A DNA stretch of 64,000 nucleotides from Streptomyces asoensis (GTDB lineage: Bacteria; Actinomycetota; Actinomycetes; Streptomycetales; Streptomycetaceae). A program made the position numbers and the translations under genes. The first letter of the stretch is position 1, and each line of letters starts with the position of its first letter. A model generated the notes under the pieces. That model searched no databases. It was not told the origin of the DNA and saw only the letters and a program-made list of their open reading frames with translations. Positions 1 to 8,661 of this stretch are shown here, one piece after another. Location of the stretch: positions 2,418,001 through 2,482,000 of the forward strand of contig NZ_BNEB01000005.1 of assembly GCF_016860545.1 (NCBI RefSeq), in the 5' to 3' direction.

Positions 1-789
1 GGCGGTGCCCCGTCGGCGCCGGACACCGGCGCCGTGTCGATCGCCCCCGGACCGGCGCCGGCCGACGGCGGCGCGCGGGCGGCGGACGGCTCCCCGCTGC
101 TGTCGCTGACGGTGCACCCGGTCCCGGCCCCCGCGTCCCCGCTCGGCGACACCACCGGGGGGCCGGCGCCGCGGACGGGGCCGCCGCACCCCACCGCCCT
201 GCCCTGGGGCATCGCCCTGCTCGCCGCCGGTCTGGCCGTGGAGGCGTACGCCAACCGCACCGCGCACCCCACCACCCTTCCGCTGCCCGGCGGCCTGCCC
301 ACCGGACCCGCCGCGGTGCTCCTCGGCTGGACCCTGACCGCCGTGGGCCTCGCCCTGGCCGGTCCCGGCCTCACCCACCTCTGCGGCCGTCTGTTGCAGA
401 CGGCCCGCCCCGGCGCCCTGCGCCTCCTCGCGGGCCGCGGGCTGATGCAGGAGGCGTCGCGCATCGGCCGGCCGCTGGGCGTGGTCTGCGCGGTGGCCTC
501 CGGCGCCTACACGATGGCCGCACTGTACGACCCCGACGACCCGTCCTTCGGGCCGCTGACCACCCTCGGCGCGCTGGTCGTGGTGGGCTGCACCGTCGCC
601 ACGTTGCTGACGGCGGCCGTGGAGGCGCGGCAGGTCCGCGCCGACACCACCGCCGCCCTGCTCCGCCTCGGCGCCCCCGCCAAGACGCTGCGCAGCGCGG
701 CCGCCCTGCGCACGGGCGCGCTGCTGGCCCTCTTCGTCCCGCTCACCCTGATCGTCGCCGAACTGGCGGCCCTCCCCCTGATGCGCTGA
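1..789 (+). CDS. C-terminal part of a multi-pass membrane protein, possibly an FtsX-like permease
   Basis: The frame is open from base 1, so the true start lies upstream of the window. A GTG at 34 is in frame but only interrupts an Ala/Pro/Gly-rich stretch and is probably internal. The visible part has a disordered low-complexity region, then about four hydrophobic segments (codons starting near 211, 310, 460 and 560) and a last one just before the TGA. The order of a soluble loop followed by clustered membrane helices recalls the C-terminal half of FtsX/MacB-type ABC permeases, but no decisive motif is visible. Function is inferred weakly. Confidence 0.55.
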   Translation, partial: GGAPSAPDTGAVSIAPGPAPADGGARAADGSPLLSLTVHPVPAPASPLGDTTGGPAPRTGPPHPTALPWGIALLAAGLAVEAYANRTAHPTTLPLPGGLPTGPAAVLLGWTLTAVGLALAGPGLTHLCGRLLQTARPGALRLLAGRGLMQEASRIGRPLGVVCAVASGAYTMAALYDPDDPSFGPLTTLGALVVVGCTVATLLTAAVEARQVRADTTAALLRLGAPAKTLRSAAALRTGALLALFVPLTLIVAELAALPLMR

Positions 790-889
790 ACGAAAAAAGA
801 TCCCCGCCGGCCGATGAGTTCGCCGGGAGCCGCCGGTCTACCCCACCGAAAGCACCGCCCAGCGGCAAGAACCCCCAGGGAGCGACCAG

Positions 890-1309
890 ATGACCACCCC
901 GGCCTACCAGCAGATGATCTTCGTGAACCTGCCCGTGAACGACCTCGACGCCTCGAAGAAGTTCTTCACGGAGCTCGGCTACACGATCAACCCGCAGTTC
1001 AGCGACGACAACGCGGCCTCCGTGGTGATCAGCGACACGATCGTGGCGATGCTGCTCACCAAGCCGTTCTACTCGACGTTCACCAAGAAGGAGATCGCGG
1101 ACGCCTCGAAGACCAGTGAGGTCCTGATCGCCCTGAGCGCCCCCAGCCGCGAGAAGGTCGACGAGCTGGTCGACCGGGCGCTCGCGCTGGGCGGTTCCCC
1201 GAGCGGCGAGACGCAGGACATGGGCTTCATGTACGGCCGTTCCTTCGACGACCTCGACGGCCACACCTGGGAGGTCGTGTGGATGGACCCGTCGGCCGTC
1301 CAGGGCTGA
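890..1309 (+). CDS. VOC-superfamily (glyoxalase/dioxygenase-like) protein
   Basis: This 139-residue protein has the length and layout of a single-chain VOC protein made of two beta-alpha-beta-beta-beta modules. The first module opens with MIFVNLPVNDLDASKKFF, a typical VOC start. The second ends with DDLDGHTWEVVWMDP, where the His and Glu resemble VOC metal-ligand positions. An AGGGAGCG ribosome-binding site lies just before the ATG. Related Streptomyces proteins are annotated as glyoxalases or antibiotic-resistance-like proteins. The substrate cannot be deduced here. It stands 100 bases after the membrane-protein gene and 35 before the LOG-family gene, so co-transcription is possible. Confidence 0.85.
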   Translation: MTTPAYQQMIFVNLPVNDLDASKKFFTELGYTINPQFSDDNAASVVISDTIVAMLLTKPFYSTFTKKEIADASKTSEVLIALSAPSREKVDELVDRALALGGSPSGETQDMGFMYGRSFDDLDGHTWEVVWMDPSAVQG

Positions 1310-1344
1310 CCGGCCCGCCGGCAGACACTGCCTAGCATGGGCGG

Positions 1345-2472
1345 GTGCATCCGACGACACCCGCCCAGCCGTTCGACGGCTCCCACGATCGTGAGATCGA
1401 GTCCCTCGCCGAGTTCGACGAGGTGACCCGCGACCACGGCACGCTGTCCCACTTCCGCGTCCAGTCCGTCGACCTGACGGACCGTACGGACGTCCTCCTC
1501 GCCCTCGACACCTCGGCCGCCGTCTTCCTCGGCTGCCCGATGACACCGGAGGCGGCCGCCAAGGCCCGTGCCTCGGGCGCCCTGGTCTTCCCGCCCGTAC
1601 CGGGCCTGTCCTTCGACCCCTACCGCGGATTCGTCTACTCCCCCGAGGAGTTGTTCGCCTCCCTGGACGAGGGCTACGAGGCGACACCGGACGCCCGCAC
1701 CTACGCCTGGTTCCAGCGGACCAAGGCCGACGGCGACATCTTCGGCTCGATGCTCCGCTCCCTGCACGACGACGCCGTCAGCGACGCGCTGGACGAACTC
1801 CTCGCCGGACAGGACGTGGTGGGCGTCATGGGCGGTCACGCGATGGCCCGCGGCACGCAGGAGTACGCCGGCGCGGCCCGCCTCGGCCGTGAACTGGCCC
1901 GCACGGGGCTCACGGTGGCGACCGGGGGCGGCCCCGGCGCGATGGAGGCGGCGAACCTCGGCGCCTACGCCGCCCCCTTCGACGACGGCATGCTCGCCGG
2001 CGCCCTGGACATCCTGGCCAAGGCGCCGGGGTTCACCCCCTCGGTCACCGACTGGGCGAAGGCCGCCTTCGAGGTGCGGGCCGGCTGGCCGGACGGCGGC
2101 CCCTCGGTCGGCATACCCACCTGGTTCTACGGCCACGAGCCGCCGAACGCGTTCGCCGCGCACCTCGCCAAGTACTTCTCCAACGCCACGCGCGAGGACG
2201 GCCTGTTGGCCCGCTGCACCGCGGGCGTGGTGTTCCTGCCGGGCGCCGCGGGGACCGTTCAGGAGATCTTCGACAACGCGACGCCCAACTACTACGGATC
2301 GCGGGGCGAGCCGACGCCGATGGTGCTCGTGGACCGGGAGCACTGGACCCGGCGGCTGCCCGCGTGGCCGCTCTTGCAGTCACTCGCCCGGGAGCGGGCG
2401 ATGGAGTCCCGTATCGCCCTGGTTGACCGGATCGAGGAGGCTCCGGAGGCGTTGAAACGTCTCCGTGGTTAA
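1345..2472 (+). CDS. LOG-family (lysine-decarboxylase-like Rossmann) nucleotide phosphoribohydrolase-like protein
   Basis: This 375-residue protein has a Rossmann-like core with GGGPGAMEAANLGAY and a later FLPGAAGTVQEIFD. These correspond to the two LOG signatures (GGGxxGLM-like and PGGxGTxxE); the second has Ala in place of one Gly. LOG proteins release free cytokinin-type bases from nucleotide 5'-monophosphates, and many bacterial members have unknown substrates. The N-terminal 140 residues before the Rossmann core are longer than in minimal LOG proteins (about 190 residues), so this is the larger subgroup. Start is GTG at 1345. A nearby ATG at 1337 is out of frame. Confidence 0.8.
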   Translation: MHPTTPAQPFDGSHDREIESLAEFDEVTRDHGTLSHFRVQSVDLTDRTDVLLALDTSAAVFLGCPMTPEAAAKARASGALVFPPVPGLSFDPYRGFVYSPEELFASLDEGYEATPDARTYAWFQRTKADGDIFGSMLRSLHDDAVSDALDELLAGQDVVGVMGGHAMARGTQEYAGAARLGRELARTGLTVATGGGPGAMEAANLGAYAAPFDDGMLAGALDILAKAPGFTPSVTDWAKAAFEVRAGWPDGGPSVGIPTWFYGHEPPNAFAAHLAKYFSNATREDGLLARCTAGVVFLPGAAGTVQEIFDNATPNYYGSRGEPTPMVLVDREHWTRRLPAWPLLQSLARERAMESRIALVDRIEEAPEALKRLRG

Positions 2473-2510
2473 TAAGACGGCAAAGGCGGCCGCTCAGAGG
2501 CGTCCTCGCA

Positions 2511-2538
2511 TTGACACTTCTTATGGAACGCTTATAGA
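2511..2538 (+). promoter_or_regulatory. Promoter of the sortase-substrate gene
   Basis: TTGACA at 2511-2516 and TATAGA at 2533-2538 are separated by 16 bases, an unusually good match to the vegetative HrdB-type consensus for this GC-rich genome. The expected transcript would have a leader of roughly 90 bases before the GTG at 2635, which is preceded by an AAAGGA ribosome-binding site. Confidence 0.75.
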
Positions 2539-2634
2539 CCTGTGTGTCTGCTGGGGATGGTGACGCACTCGGCTCACCGGGGGCGCCATCTCCCCCTCCA
2601 CCCCCCGCAGTTGCGCTTCCCGTAAAGGACAAAC

Positions 2635-3348
2635 GTGTCCCTTTCCCGCCGTACCGCCGCCCGTTCGGTGCGCATGCTCGGTGTCACCGCAGCTTCCGCC
2701 GCCCTCGCGCTCAGCGCCGCCGGCACCGCGCTGGCCTGCGACATCAGCGAGTTCTCCGCCACTGCCGCCTGTGACGGCGCCAAGGGCGTCATCACCGTCA
2801 CCGACAAGGACCCCACGGGCGTCCCTGCCGTCATCACGGTCTTCCTCGAGAACAACGGCGCCGACCTCCGGCAGGTCGGCACCGAACAGACGGTCGTGGG
2901 CTCGAAGAAGGGCGTCACCGTCACCTTCGCCGAGGACTGGGAGCCGAACGCCGAGTACCGGGTCCACGTCCTGGCCGTCAAGGGCAAGAAGACGTTCGTC
3001 GACGCCGACATCAGCCCGAACGTGACCACCCCGTCCAAGGCCTGCAAGGCCGACGACACCTCGACCCCGAGCACCACCCCGTCCGCGTCGCCGTCGGAGA
3101 CCAAGACCACTCCGCCGGCCGGGACGGCCACCCCGTCCGCCTCTCCCTCCGAGACGTCCGACGACAGCGCGGCTCCCGTGCCCTCGGCGAGCAACGCCCC
3201 GTCCGCCGCGGCCCAGGAGTCCAACCTCGCCGAGACCGGCGCCAACTCCAACACCGGCTTGATAGTCGGCGTCGCGGCCGCCCTGGTCGTCGTCGGCGGT
3301 GGCGCGGTGTTCTTCGGAATGCGCCGCCGCGGGTCCGGCAACCGCTGA
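2635..3348 (+). CDS. Secreted LAETG-anchored cell-wall surface protein
   Basis: This 237-residue protein has three parts. Residues 1-35 form a signal peptide (basic start, then VTAASAALALSAAGTALA). A small Cys-containing domain of about 100 residues follows. Then comes a Ser/Thr/Pro/Glu-rich wall-spanning linker. The C terminus has LAETG, a hydrophobic segment (LIVGVAAALVVVGGGAVFF) and a basic tail (RRRGSGNR), which is the sorting signal recognised by class E sortases of Streptomyces. Two Cys in the mature domain may form a disulfide. Start is GTG with AAAGGA upstream. No sortase gene lies in this window. The ligand or role of the exposed domain is unknown. Confidence 0.85.
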   Translation: MSLSRRTAARSVRMLGVTAASAALALSAAGTALACDISEFSATAACDGAKGVITVTDKDPTGVPAVITVFLENNGADLRQVGTEQTVVGSKKGVTVTFAEDWEPNAEYRVHVLAVKGKKTFVDADISPNVTTPSKACKADDTSTPSTTPSASPSETKTTPPAGTATPSASPSETSDDSAAPVPSASNAPSAAAQESNLAETGANSNTGLIVGVAAALVVVGGGAVFFGMRRRGSGNR

Positions 3349-3377
3349 CCCGCACCCCCGGCACCACCGACGTACGT

Positions 3378-3412
3378 GAACGGCCCGACTCCCTCGCGGA
3401 GACGGGCCGTTC
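3378..3412. terminator. Hairpin between convergent surface-protein and thiQ genes
   Basis: GAACGGCCCG (3378-3387) pairs perfectly with CGGGCCGTTC (3403-3412) across a 15-base loop. It lies between the stop at 3348 and the thiQ stop at 3432, so it can end transcription from both sides. No U-run follows, as is common in Streptomyces. Confidence 0.7.
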
Positions 3413-3431
3413 GCGCGTCCGGACCCGGCCG

Positions 3432-4451
3432 TCAGTCCAGTACGACGGTCTCGTCCGCGTCGAAGCCGACACCCACCGCGTCCCCGACCTCCGGCGCGTC
3501 CCGCAGCGCGCACGCCGCCTCGAGCCCCGGCGCGCCCTCGGGCTGAAGACGCACGGCGACATGGGTACCGCGGAAGGTGCGGGCCGTGACGGTGCAGCAC
3601 AGCCCCTCGTCCGCGCCCACCAGACGCACACCCGCGGGCCGGACCAGCAGCGTGCGGGCCCCCTGACCCGATCCGTCCGGGACCGGCACCTTGCCCCACG
3701 GCGTGACCGCGGCCGCCCCCGTGACGGTCGCCTCCACCACGTTGTCGAAGCCCAGGAACCGCGCCACGAACGCGTCCGCCGGCCGCTGCCACACCTCCAG
3801 AGGTGTACCGGACTGGGCGATCCGCCCGTCCCGCATCACCACGACCCGGTCGGCCAGCGCGAACGCCTCGCCCTGGTCGTGCGTGACCGCGAGCACGGTC
3901 GTCCCCAACCGGCCGAACAGCTCCCGCAGTTCGACGACCAGCCGCTCGCGCAGCGAACGGTCGAGCTGCCCGAGCGGCTCGTCGAGCATCAGCAGCCGGG
4001 GCTGCGGCGCGAGAGCCCGGGCCAGCGCCACCCGCTGCTGCTCCCCGCCCGACAGCGAGGCCACCGCGCGGTCACCGGCGCCCGGCAGCCCGACCAGCTC
4101 CAGGAGTTCCGCCACCCGCTCGCCCTGCCGGCCCTTCGGCACACCGCGCATCCGCAGCCCGAAAGCCACGTTGCCGCCCACGTCCCGCTGCGGGAACAGC
4201 TGATGGTCCTGGAACATCAGACCGACCTCACGCCGGTGTGCGGGCACCCCCGTGCGGTCCTTCCCGTCGAGCAGCACCCGGCCCGCGTCCAGCGGCTGGA
4301 GCCCGGCCACCGCCCGCAGCAACGTCGACTTGCCGCTGCCGCTCGGCCCGAGCACACACACCACCTCGTGCTCGGCGACGGCGAGGTCGACGGCGTCGAG
4401 CACGGCCCGTCCACCGAACCGCACGGTCGCCCGCTCCAGCTCCAGCAGCAT
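3432..4451 (-). CDS. thiQ: Thiamine ABC transporter ATP-binding protein
   Basis: This 339-residue ATPase has Walker A GPSGSGKST near residue 35, signature LSGGEQQR, Walker B LLMLDEP and a TOBE-like C-terminal region. The extra C-terminal domain matches the PotA/FbpC-type ATPases rather than the shorter enterobacterial ThiQ. Start is ATG at 4451, sharing one base with the permease stop (TGATG), so translation is coupled. Its place as third gene behind a TPP riboswitch and a ThiB-like binding protein indicates it powers import of thiamine or a related compound. Without that context it would read as an iron(III)/putrescine-type ATPase. Confidence 0.85.
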   Translation of the reverse strand: MLLELERATVRFGGRAVLDAVDLAVAEHEVVCVLGPSGSGKSTLLRAVAGLQPLDAGRVLLDGKDRTGVPAHRREVGLMFQDHQLFPQRDVGGNVAFGLRMRGVPKGRQGERVAELLELVGLPGAGDRAVASLSGGEQQRVALARALAPQPRLLMLDEPLGQLDRSLRERLVVELRELFGRLGTTVLAVTHDQGEAFALADRVVVMRDGRIAQSGTPLEVWQRPADAFVARFLGFDNVVEATVTGAAAVTPWGKVPVPDGSGQGARTLLVRPAGVRLVGADEGLCCTVTARTFRGTHVAVRLQPEGAPGLEAACALRDAPEVGDAVGVGFDADETVVLD

Positions 4452-6109
4452 CAGAAGTCCCCCGCCCGGTCGGTGCGCAGCCGCTCCAGCACCAGCAGGG
4501 CCACCGCGCACACCACCATCAGAATCGTCGAAAGGGCCATCGCCTGGCCGTAGTTCAGCTCTCCCGCGCGCCCCAGCAGCCGCGCCACGGCGACCGGCAG
4601 CGTCGGATTGTCGGGACGGGCGATGAACACCGTCGCCCCGAACTCCCCCAGCGACACCGCGAAGGCGAACCCGGCCGCGACGAGCAGCGCACGCCGCACC
4701 ATCGGCAGGTCGACCTCCCGCCACACCCGCCAGGGCGACGCGCCGAGCACGGCCGCCGCCTCGCGCAACCGGTGGTCCACCGCCCGAAGCACCGGCAGCA
4801 TGGTCCGTACGACGAAGGGGACACCGACCAGCGCCTGCGCGAGCGGCACCAGGATCCACGTACCGCGCAGGTCCAGCGGAGGCTCATCGAGCGCGATCAG
4901 GAAGCCGAAGCCGACGGTCACGGCGGAGACGCCGAGCGGCAGCATCAGCAGCGCGTCGAAGCCGCGGACCAGCCGTCCGGCGTCCCGGCGGGTGAGCGCG
5001 GCCGCGGCGAGCCCGCCGACCAGCACGGCGATCGCGGTGGCGACGACGGCGTACTCCAGCGAGTTGCCGATCGCCTCGATCGGCGGGACCAGGAAGACAT
5101 TGCCGTCGTCACTGGTCAGCGCCCGGTAGTAGGCGAAGCCGGGTGCGTCGAACGAGCGCTGCGCCAGCACCGCGAGCGGCAGTACCAGCAGGACGGCGAT
5201 CGTGGCGAGCACCCCGGCCAGCAGCGCCCACTGCCCCGCCCCGCGCGGCCGGCGGGCCGTCGTCGAGGCGTCGACCAACCGCAGCGCGCTCTCCCGCCGC
5301 CGCACGGTCCAGGCGTGCACACCGAGGATCGCGCCGACGGCCGCGAACTGGACGAGCGTGAGCACGGCGGCCGTGGACAGGTCGAAGATCTCGGAGGTCT
5401 GCCGGTAGATCTCCACCTCCAGGGTGGAGAAGGTGGGGCCGCCGAGGATCTGCACCACCCCGAAGGAGGTGAAGGTGAAGAGGAAGATCATCAGCGCGGC
5501 GGCCGCGACCGCGGGTCCCAGCGCGGGCAGGGTGACCGTGCGCCAGGCCGTGAGCCGGGACGCGCCGAGCATCCGCGCCGCCTCCTCCTGGCGGGGGTCC
5601 AGCTGGGACCACAGCCCGCCCACCGTCCGCACGACGACCGCGTAGTTGAAGAAGACGTGCGCCAGCAGGATCGCCCACACCGTGGTGTCCAGCCGTACGC
5701 CCCACAGGTCGTCCAGCAGTCCCCCGCGCCCCACGAGCGCCAGGAACGCCGTACCGACCACGACCGTCGGCAGGACGAACGGCACGGTGACGACGGCGCG
5801 CAGCACCTGCCGTCCCGGGAACTCCAGCCGCGCGAAGACGTAGGCGGCGGGCAGCGCGACCAGCAGCGTCAGCGCGGTGGAGGCCAGCGCCTGCCAGGTC
5901 GTGAACCACAGCACGTGCCGGATGCCGGACTGCGCGAGCACGTCCCGCAGCGCCCCGAAGCGCCATCCGCCGTCGGCGCCCAGTCCCCGGGCGACGATCG
6001 CGGCGACCGGGTAGGCGAAGAACACCGCGAAGAACGCGACGGGCACGGCCATGAGTCCGAGCCGCGCCGCGCTCCCCGCACGGGACCCGCGCCCGCTCAC
6101 CTCGCTCAC
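4451..6109 (-). CDS. thiP: Thiamine ABC transporter permease (fused two-domain)
   Basis: This is an integral membrane permease with about twelve hydrophobic segments in two halves, each holding a binding-protein-dependent transport (EAA-loop) domain. The loop sequences are EEAARMLGASRLTAWRTVTL in the first half and REAAAVLGASPWRVWREVDL in the second, the coupling helices that contact the ATPase. ThiP and FbpB families have this duplicated layout. I chose GTG at 6109 because it overlaps the thiB stop as GTGA. An in-frame ATG at 6130 would add seven residues. Confidence 0.85.
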   Translation of the reverse strand: MSEVSGRGSRAGSAARLGLMAVPVAFFAVFFAYPVAAIVARGLGADGGWRFGALRDVLAQSGIRHVLWFTTWQALASTALTLLVALPAAYVFARLEFPGRQVLRAVVTVPFVLPTVVVGTAFLALVGRGGLLDDLWGVRLDTTVWAILLAHVFFNYAVVVRTVGGLWSQLDPRQEEAARMLGASRLTAWRTVTLPALGPAVAAAALMIFLFTFTSFGVVQILGGPTFSTLEVEIYRQTSEIFDLSTAAVLTLVQFAAVGAILGVHAWTVRRRESALRLVDASTTARRPRGAGQWALLAGVLATIAVLLVLPLAVLAQRSFDAPGFAYYRALTSDDGNVFLVPPIEAIGNSLEYAVVATAIAVLVGGLAAAALTRRDAGRLVRGFDALLMLPLGVSAVTVGFGFLIALDEPPLDLRGTWILVPLAQALVGVPFVVRTMLPVLRAVDHRLREAAAVLGASPWRVWREVDLPMVRRALLVAAGFAFAVSLGEFGATVFIARPDNPTLPVAVARLLGRAGELNYGQAMALSTILMVVCAVALLVLERLRTDRAGDF

Positions 6110-7197
6110 TTCAGTACGAGCGAGGTCCATGACTTGACCCAGTCGTCACGGTGGCCGGCGATCTTCGCCGGGTCGAGCGTCTCGGGGTGCTCGGCCGCCG
6201 GCCCGTACGCGGTGAACTCGGCGGGGACGGCCGCGTCCTTCACCACGGGGTACACGAACATGTTGAGCGGCATGTCCTCCTGGAACCGCTTGCTGATCAG
6301 GAAGTCGATCAGCGCCTTGCCGCCTTTGCTCTCGGAGGCGTTCGACAGGAGCCCGGCGAACTCGACCTGCCGGAAGCAGGTGCCGGATACGACGCCGGTC
6401 GGCGCGGTGCTCGGCTTCGGGTCGGCGTAGATCACCTCGGCGGGCGGCGAGGAGGCGTACGACACGACGAGCGGGCGGTCGGCCTTGGCCTTCTTCCCGC
6501 CGGCGGAACCGGAGAACTCCTCGTTGTAGGCCTGCTCCCAGCCGTCGACGACCTTCACGCCGTTGGCCTTGAGCTTCTTCCAGTACCCTTCCCAGCCCCC
6601 GTCGCCGTACTTCGCGGCGGTGCCGAGCAGGAAGCCGAGGCCGGGCGAGGAGGTGGCGGCGTTCTCGGTGACGAGCAGGTTGCGGTAGGCGGGCTTGACC
6701 AGGTCGTCGAAGGAGGCGGGCGGCGCGAGCTTGTGCTCGGTGAAGTACGCCTTGTCGTAGTTGACGCAGATGTCGCCGAAGTCGACGGGCGTGACCCGGT
6801 GCTTCGTCGCGTCCAGCTGGTACGGGGCGCCGACCCGCGCCAGCCCCGCGGCCTCGTACGGCTGGAACAGCCCGTTGTCGAGGGCGCGGGACAGCAGGGT
6901 GTTGTCGACGCCGAAGAAGACGTCGCCCTGCGGGTTGTCCTTGGTGAGGATCGCCTTGTTGACGGCCTGCCCGGCGTCGCCGTCCTGGAGGACCCTCACC
7001 TTGTAGCCGGACTCCTTCTCGAAGGCGGCGAGCACGCTCTTGGACACGGCCCACGAGTCGTGACTGACGAGGGTGACGGTCCCGGAGCCGTCCGAGCCCG
7101 CCGCCTTCCCGTCCGTCGAACCGCACGCGGACAGCGCGACGAGGCCGAGCCCCACCGCCACGGCCACGGCCACGGCCACGAAAGTCTTGTTCTGCAC
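6106..7197 (-). CDS. thiB: Thiamine ABC transporter substrate-binding lipoprotein
   Basis: This 363-residue lipoprotein has a hydrophobic leader of alternating Val-Ala ending in LSAC, giving lipid attachment at Cys25. The body has TbpA/ThiB-family features: LVSHDSWAVSKSVLAAFEKE near the mature N terminus, the DVFFGVDNTLLSRA segment, and YASSPPAEVIYA with aromatic residues typical of the thiamine site. Start is GTG at 7197, preceded by a perfect AGGAGG (7205-7210) seven bases upstream. In-frame codons further upstream would run into the leader RNA. First gene of the thiBPQ operon, controlled by the TPP riboswitch upstream. Confidence 0.9.
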   Translation of the reverse strand: MQNKTFVAVAVAVAVGLGLVALSACGSTDGKAAGSDGSGTVTLVSHDSWAVSKSVLAAFEKESGYKVRVLQDGDAGQAVNKAILTKDNPQGDVFFGVDNTLLSRALDNGLFQPYEAAGLARVGAPYQLDATKHRVTPVDFGDICVNYDKAYFTEHKLAPPASFDDLVKPAYRNLLVTENAATSSPGLGFLLGTAAKYGDGGWEGYWKKLKANGVKVVDGWEQAYNEEFSGSAGGKKAKADRPLVVSYASSPPAEVIYADPKPSTAPTGVVSGTCFRQVEFAGLLSNASESKGGKALIDFLISKRFQEDMPLNMFVYPVVKDAAVPAEFTAYGPAAEHPETLDPAKIAGHRDDWVKSWTSLVLK

Positions 7198-7290
7198 TGG
7201 TTTTCCTCCTGGGTTGACCAGGAAGAGACGCGGCCCCGCCCGGGTCCGCGCGGGACGCCGGGCAGGGCGCAACAGCTCGAGTGATGACCG

Positions 7291-7380
7291 AACTTCCTAC
7301 CCAGAATGACCTGGGCGAGGTTCAGAGGGTCTGCGGGCCTGGGTGCCGCACTCTCAGCGCTGTGGCGCTCCCCTGTCGGA
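7291..7380 (-). promoter_or_regulatory. TPP (THI-box) riboswitch upstream of thiBPQ
   Basis: Read leftward, the RNA contains the hallmarks of a thiamine pyrophosphate aptamer in order: AGGGGAGCGC, GCGCTGAGAGTG (the CUGAGA element), ACCCTCTGAACCT, then CCAGGTCATTCTGGGTAGG closing the pyrophosphate-sensor arm. It ends roughly 95 bases before the thiB start. Ligand binding should lower expression of the transporter. No obvious U-tailed intrinsic terminator follows, so regulation is probably at translation initiation or by Rho; that last point is inference. Confidence 0.95.
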
Positions 7381-7406
7381 ATATGAAGATGTGTACGGTC
7401 CTCAGA

Positions 7407-8513
7407 CTACCGCTCGGTGGCCGCGAGCTGACCGCACGCCCCGTCGATCTCCTGACCGCGGGTGTCCCGGACCGTGACCGGCACCCCGTGCGCGGCGATC
7501 GCCTCGACGAACGCCTTCTCGTCCTCGGGCCGCGAGGCGGTCCACTTGGAACCCGGCGTCGGGTTGAGCGGGATGAGGTTGACGTGCACCGGCTTGCCGC
7601 GCAGCAGCCGGCCGAGCCGGTCGCCCCGCCAGGCCTGGTCGTTGATGTCGCGGATCAGCGCGTACTCGATCGACAGCCGCCGTCCGGAGCGCTCGGTGTA
7701 CTCGAACCCGGCCTCCAGCACCTCGCGCACCTTCCACCGCGTGTTCACGGGGACCAGGGTGTCGCGCAGCTCGTCGTCCGGCGCGTGCAGGGAGATCGCC
7801 AGCCGGCACTTGAAGCCCTCGTCGGAGAACCGGTGGATGGCGGGCACCAGGCCGACCGTCGACACCGTGATCCCGCGCTGCGAGAGACCGAGGCCGTCCG
7901 GCGCGGGGTCGGTGAGCGCCCGGATGGCGCCGACGACCCGCTTGTAGTTGGCGAGCGGCTCGCCCATCCCCATGAAGACGATGTTGGAGAGCCTGGCGGG
8001 GCCGCCCGGCACCTCGCCGTCCCGCAGAGCCCGCATCCCGTCGACGATCTGGTGCACGATCTCCGCGGTCGACAGGTTCCGGTCCAGGCCCGCCTGGCCG
8101 GTGGCACAGAACGGGCAGTTCATCCCGCACCCGGCCTGCGAGCTGATGCACATGGTCACCCGGTCCGGGTACCGCATCAGCACCGACTCCACGAGCGTGC
8201 CGTCGAACAGCCGCCACAGGGTCTTGCGGGTGGTTCCCTGGTCCGTCGACAGATGCCGGACGACCGACATCAGATCCGGCAGCAGCGCCTCACGCAGCTT
8301 CTCCCGGGCACCGGCGGGGATGTCGGTCCACTCCGCCGGGTCGTGCGCGTAGCGCGCGAAGTAGTGCTGCGACAGCTGCTTGGCACGGAACGGCTTCTCC
8401 CCGATCTCCGCCACTACCTCCTTCCGCTCGGCGGGCGAGAGGTCGGCGAGATGCCGCGGCGGCTTCTTGGCTCCGCGGGGGGCGACGAAAGTAAGTTCTC
8501 CGGGTGCAGGCAT
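7407..8513 (-). CDS. rlmN: Dual-specificity 23S rRNA/tRNA adenine-C2 methyltransferase
   Basis: RlmN is a radical-SAM enzyme that methylates C2 of A2503 in 23S rRNA and A37 in some tRNAs. The 368-residue protein has the CGMNCPFC cluster motif (CxxxCxxC) and GMGEPLANY for SAM binding. Cys residues at the expected acceptor/resolving positions are also present (IDGACGQLA at the C terminus). The start was set at ATG 8513, giving MPAPGELTFVAP and the usual family length. The longer open frame upstream lacks family similarity. Confidence 0.93.
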   Translation of the reverse strand: MPAPGELTFVAPRGAKKPPRHLADLSPAERKEVVAEIGEKPFRAKQLSQHYFARYAHDPAEWTDIPAGAREKLREALLPDLMSVVRHLSTDQGTTRKTLWRLFDGTLVESVLMRYPDRVTMCISSQAGCGMNCPFCATGQAGLDRNLSTAEIVHQIVDGMRALRDGEVPGGPARLSNIVFMGMGEPLANYKRVVGAIRALTDPAPDGLGLSQRGITVSTVGLVPAIHRFSDEGFKCRLAISLHAPDDELRDTLVPVNTRWKVREVLEAGFEYTERSGRRLSIEYALIRDINDQAWRGDRLGRLLRGKPVHVNLIPLNPTPGSKWTASRPEDEKAFVEAIAAHGVPVTVRDTRGQEIDGACGQLAATER

Positions 8514-8661
8514 AACACGTCCAGTGTGGCAGATCATCGCCGGGGGCCCGGGCCGGAGCGGGGTGGGGGTGGTCACCCTCGGGTACCGACTGGCGGATCG
8601 AATCTCGTGTCCTGGGCCAGGAGCCGTGGCTGCGGTGGACGGCGCCTGGCCGTACCGAGGC

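Noticed and set aside
4238..6430. A 730-codon plus-strand frame across thiP and thiB
   Set aside because: It is antisense to verified transport genes, with no start site and no domain.
7155..7190. GGCCAC hexamer repeats as a regulatory repeat
   Set aside because: They merely encode the Val-Ala alternation of the thiB signal peptide; no regulatory role is supported.
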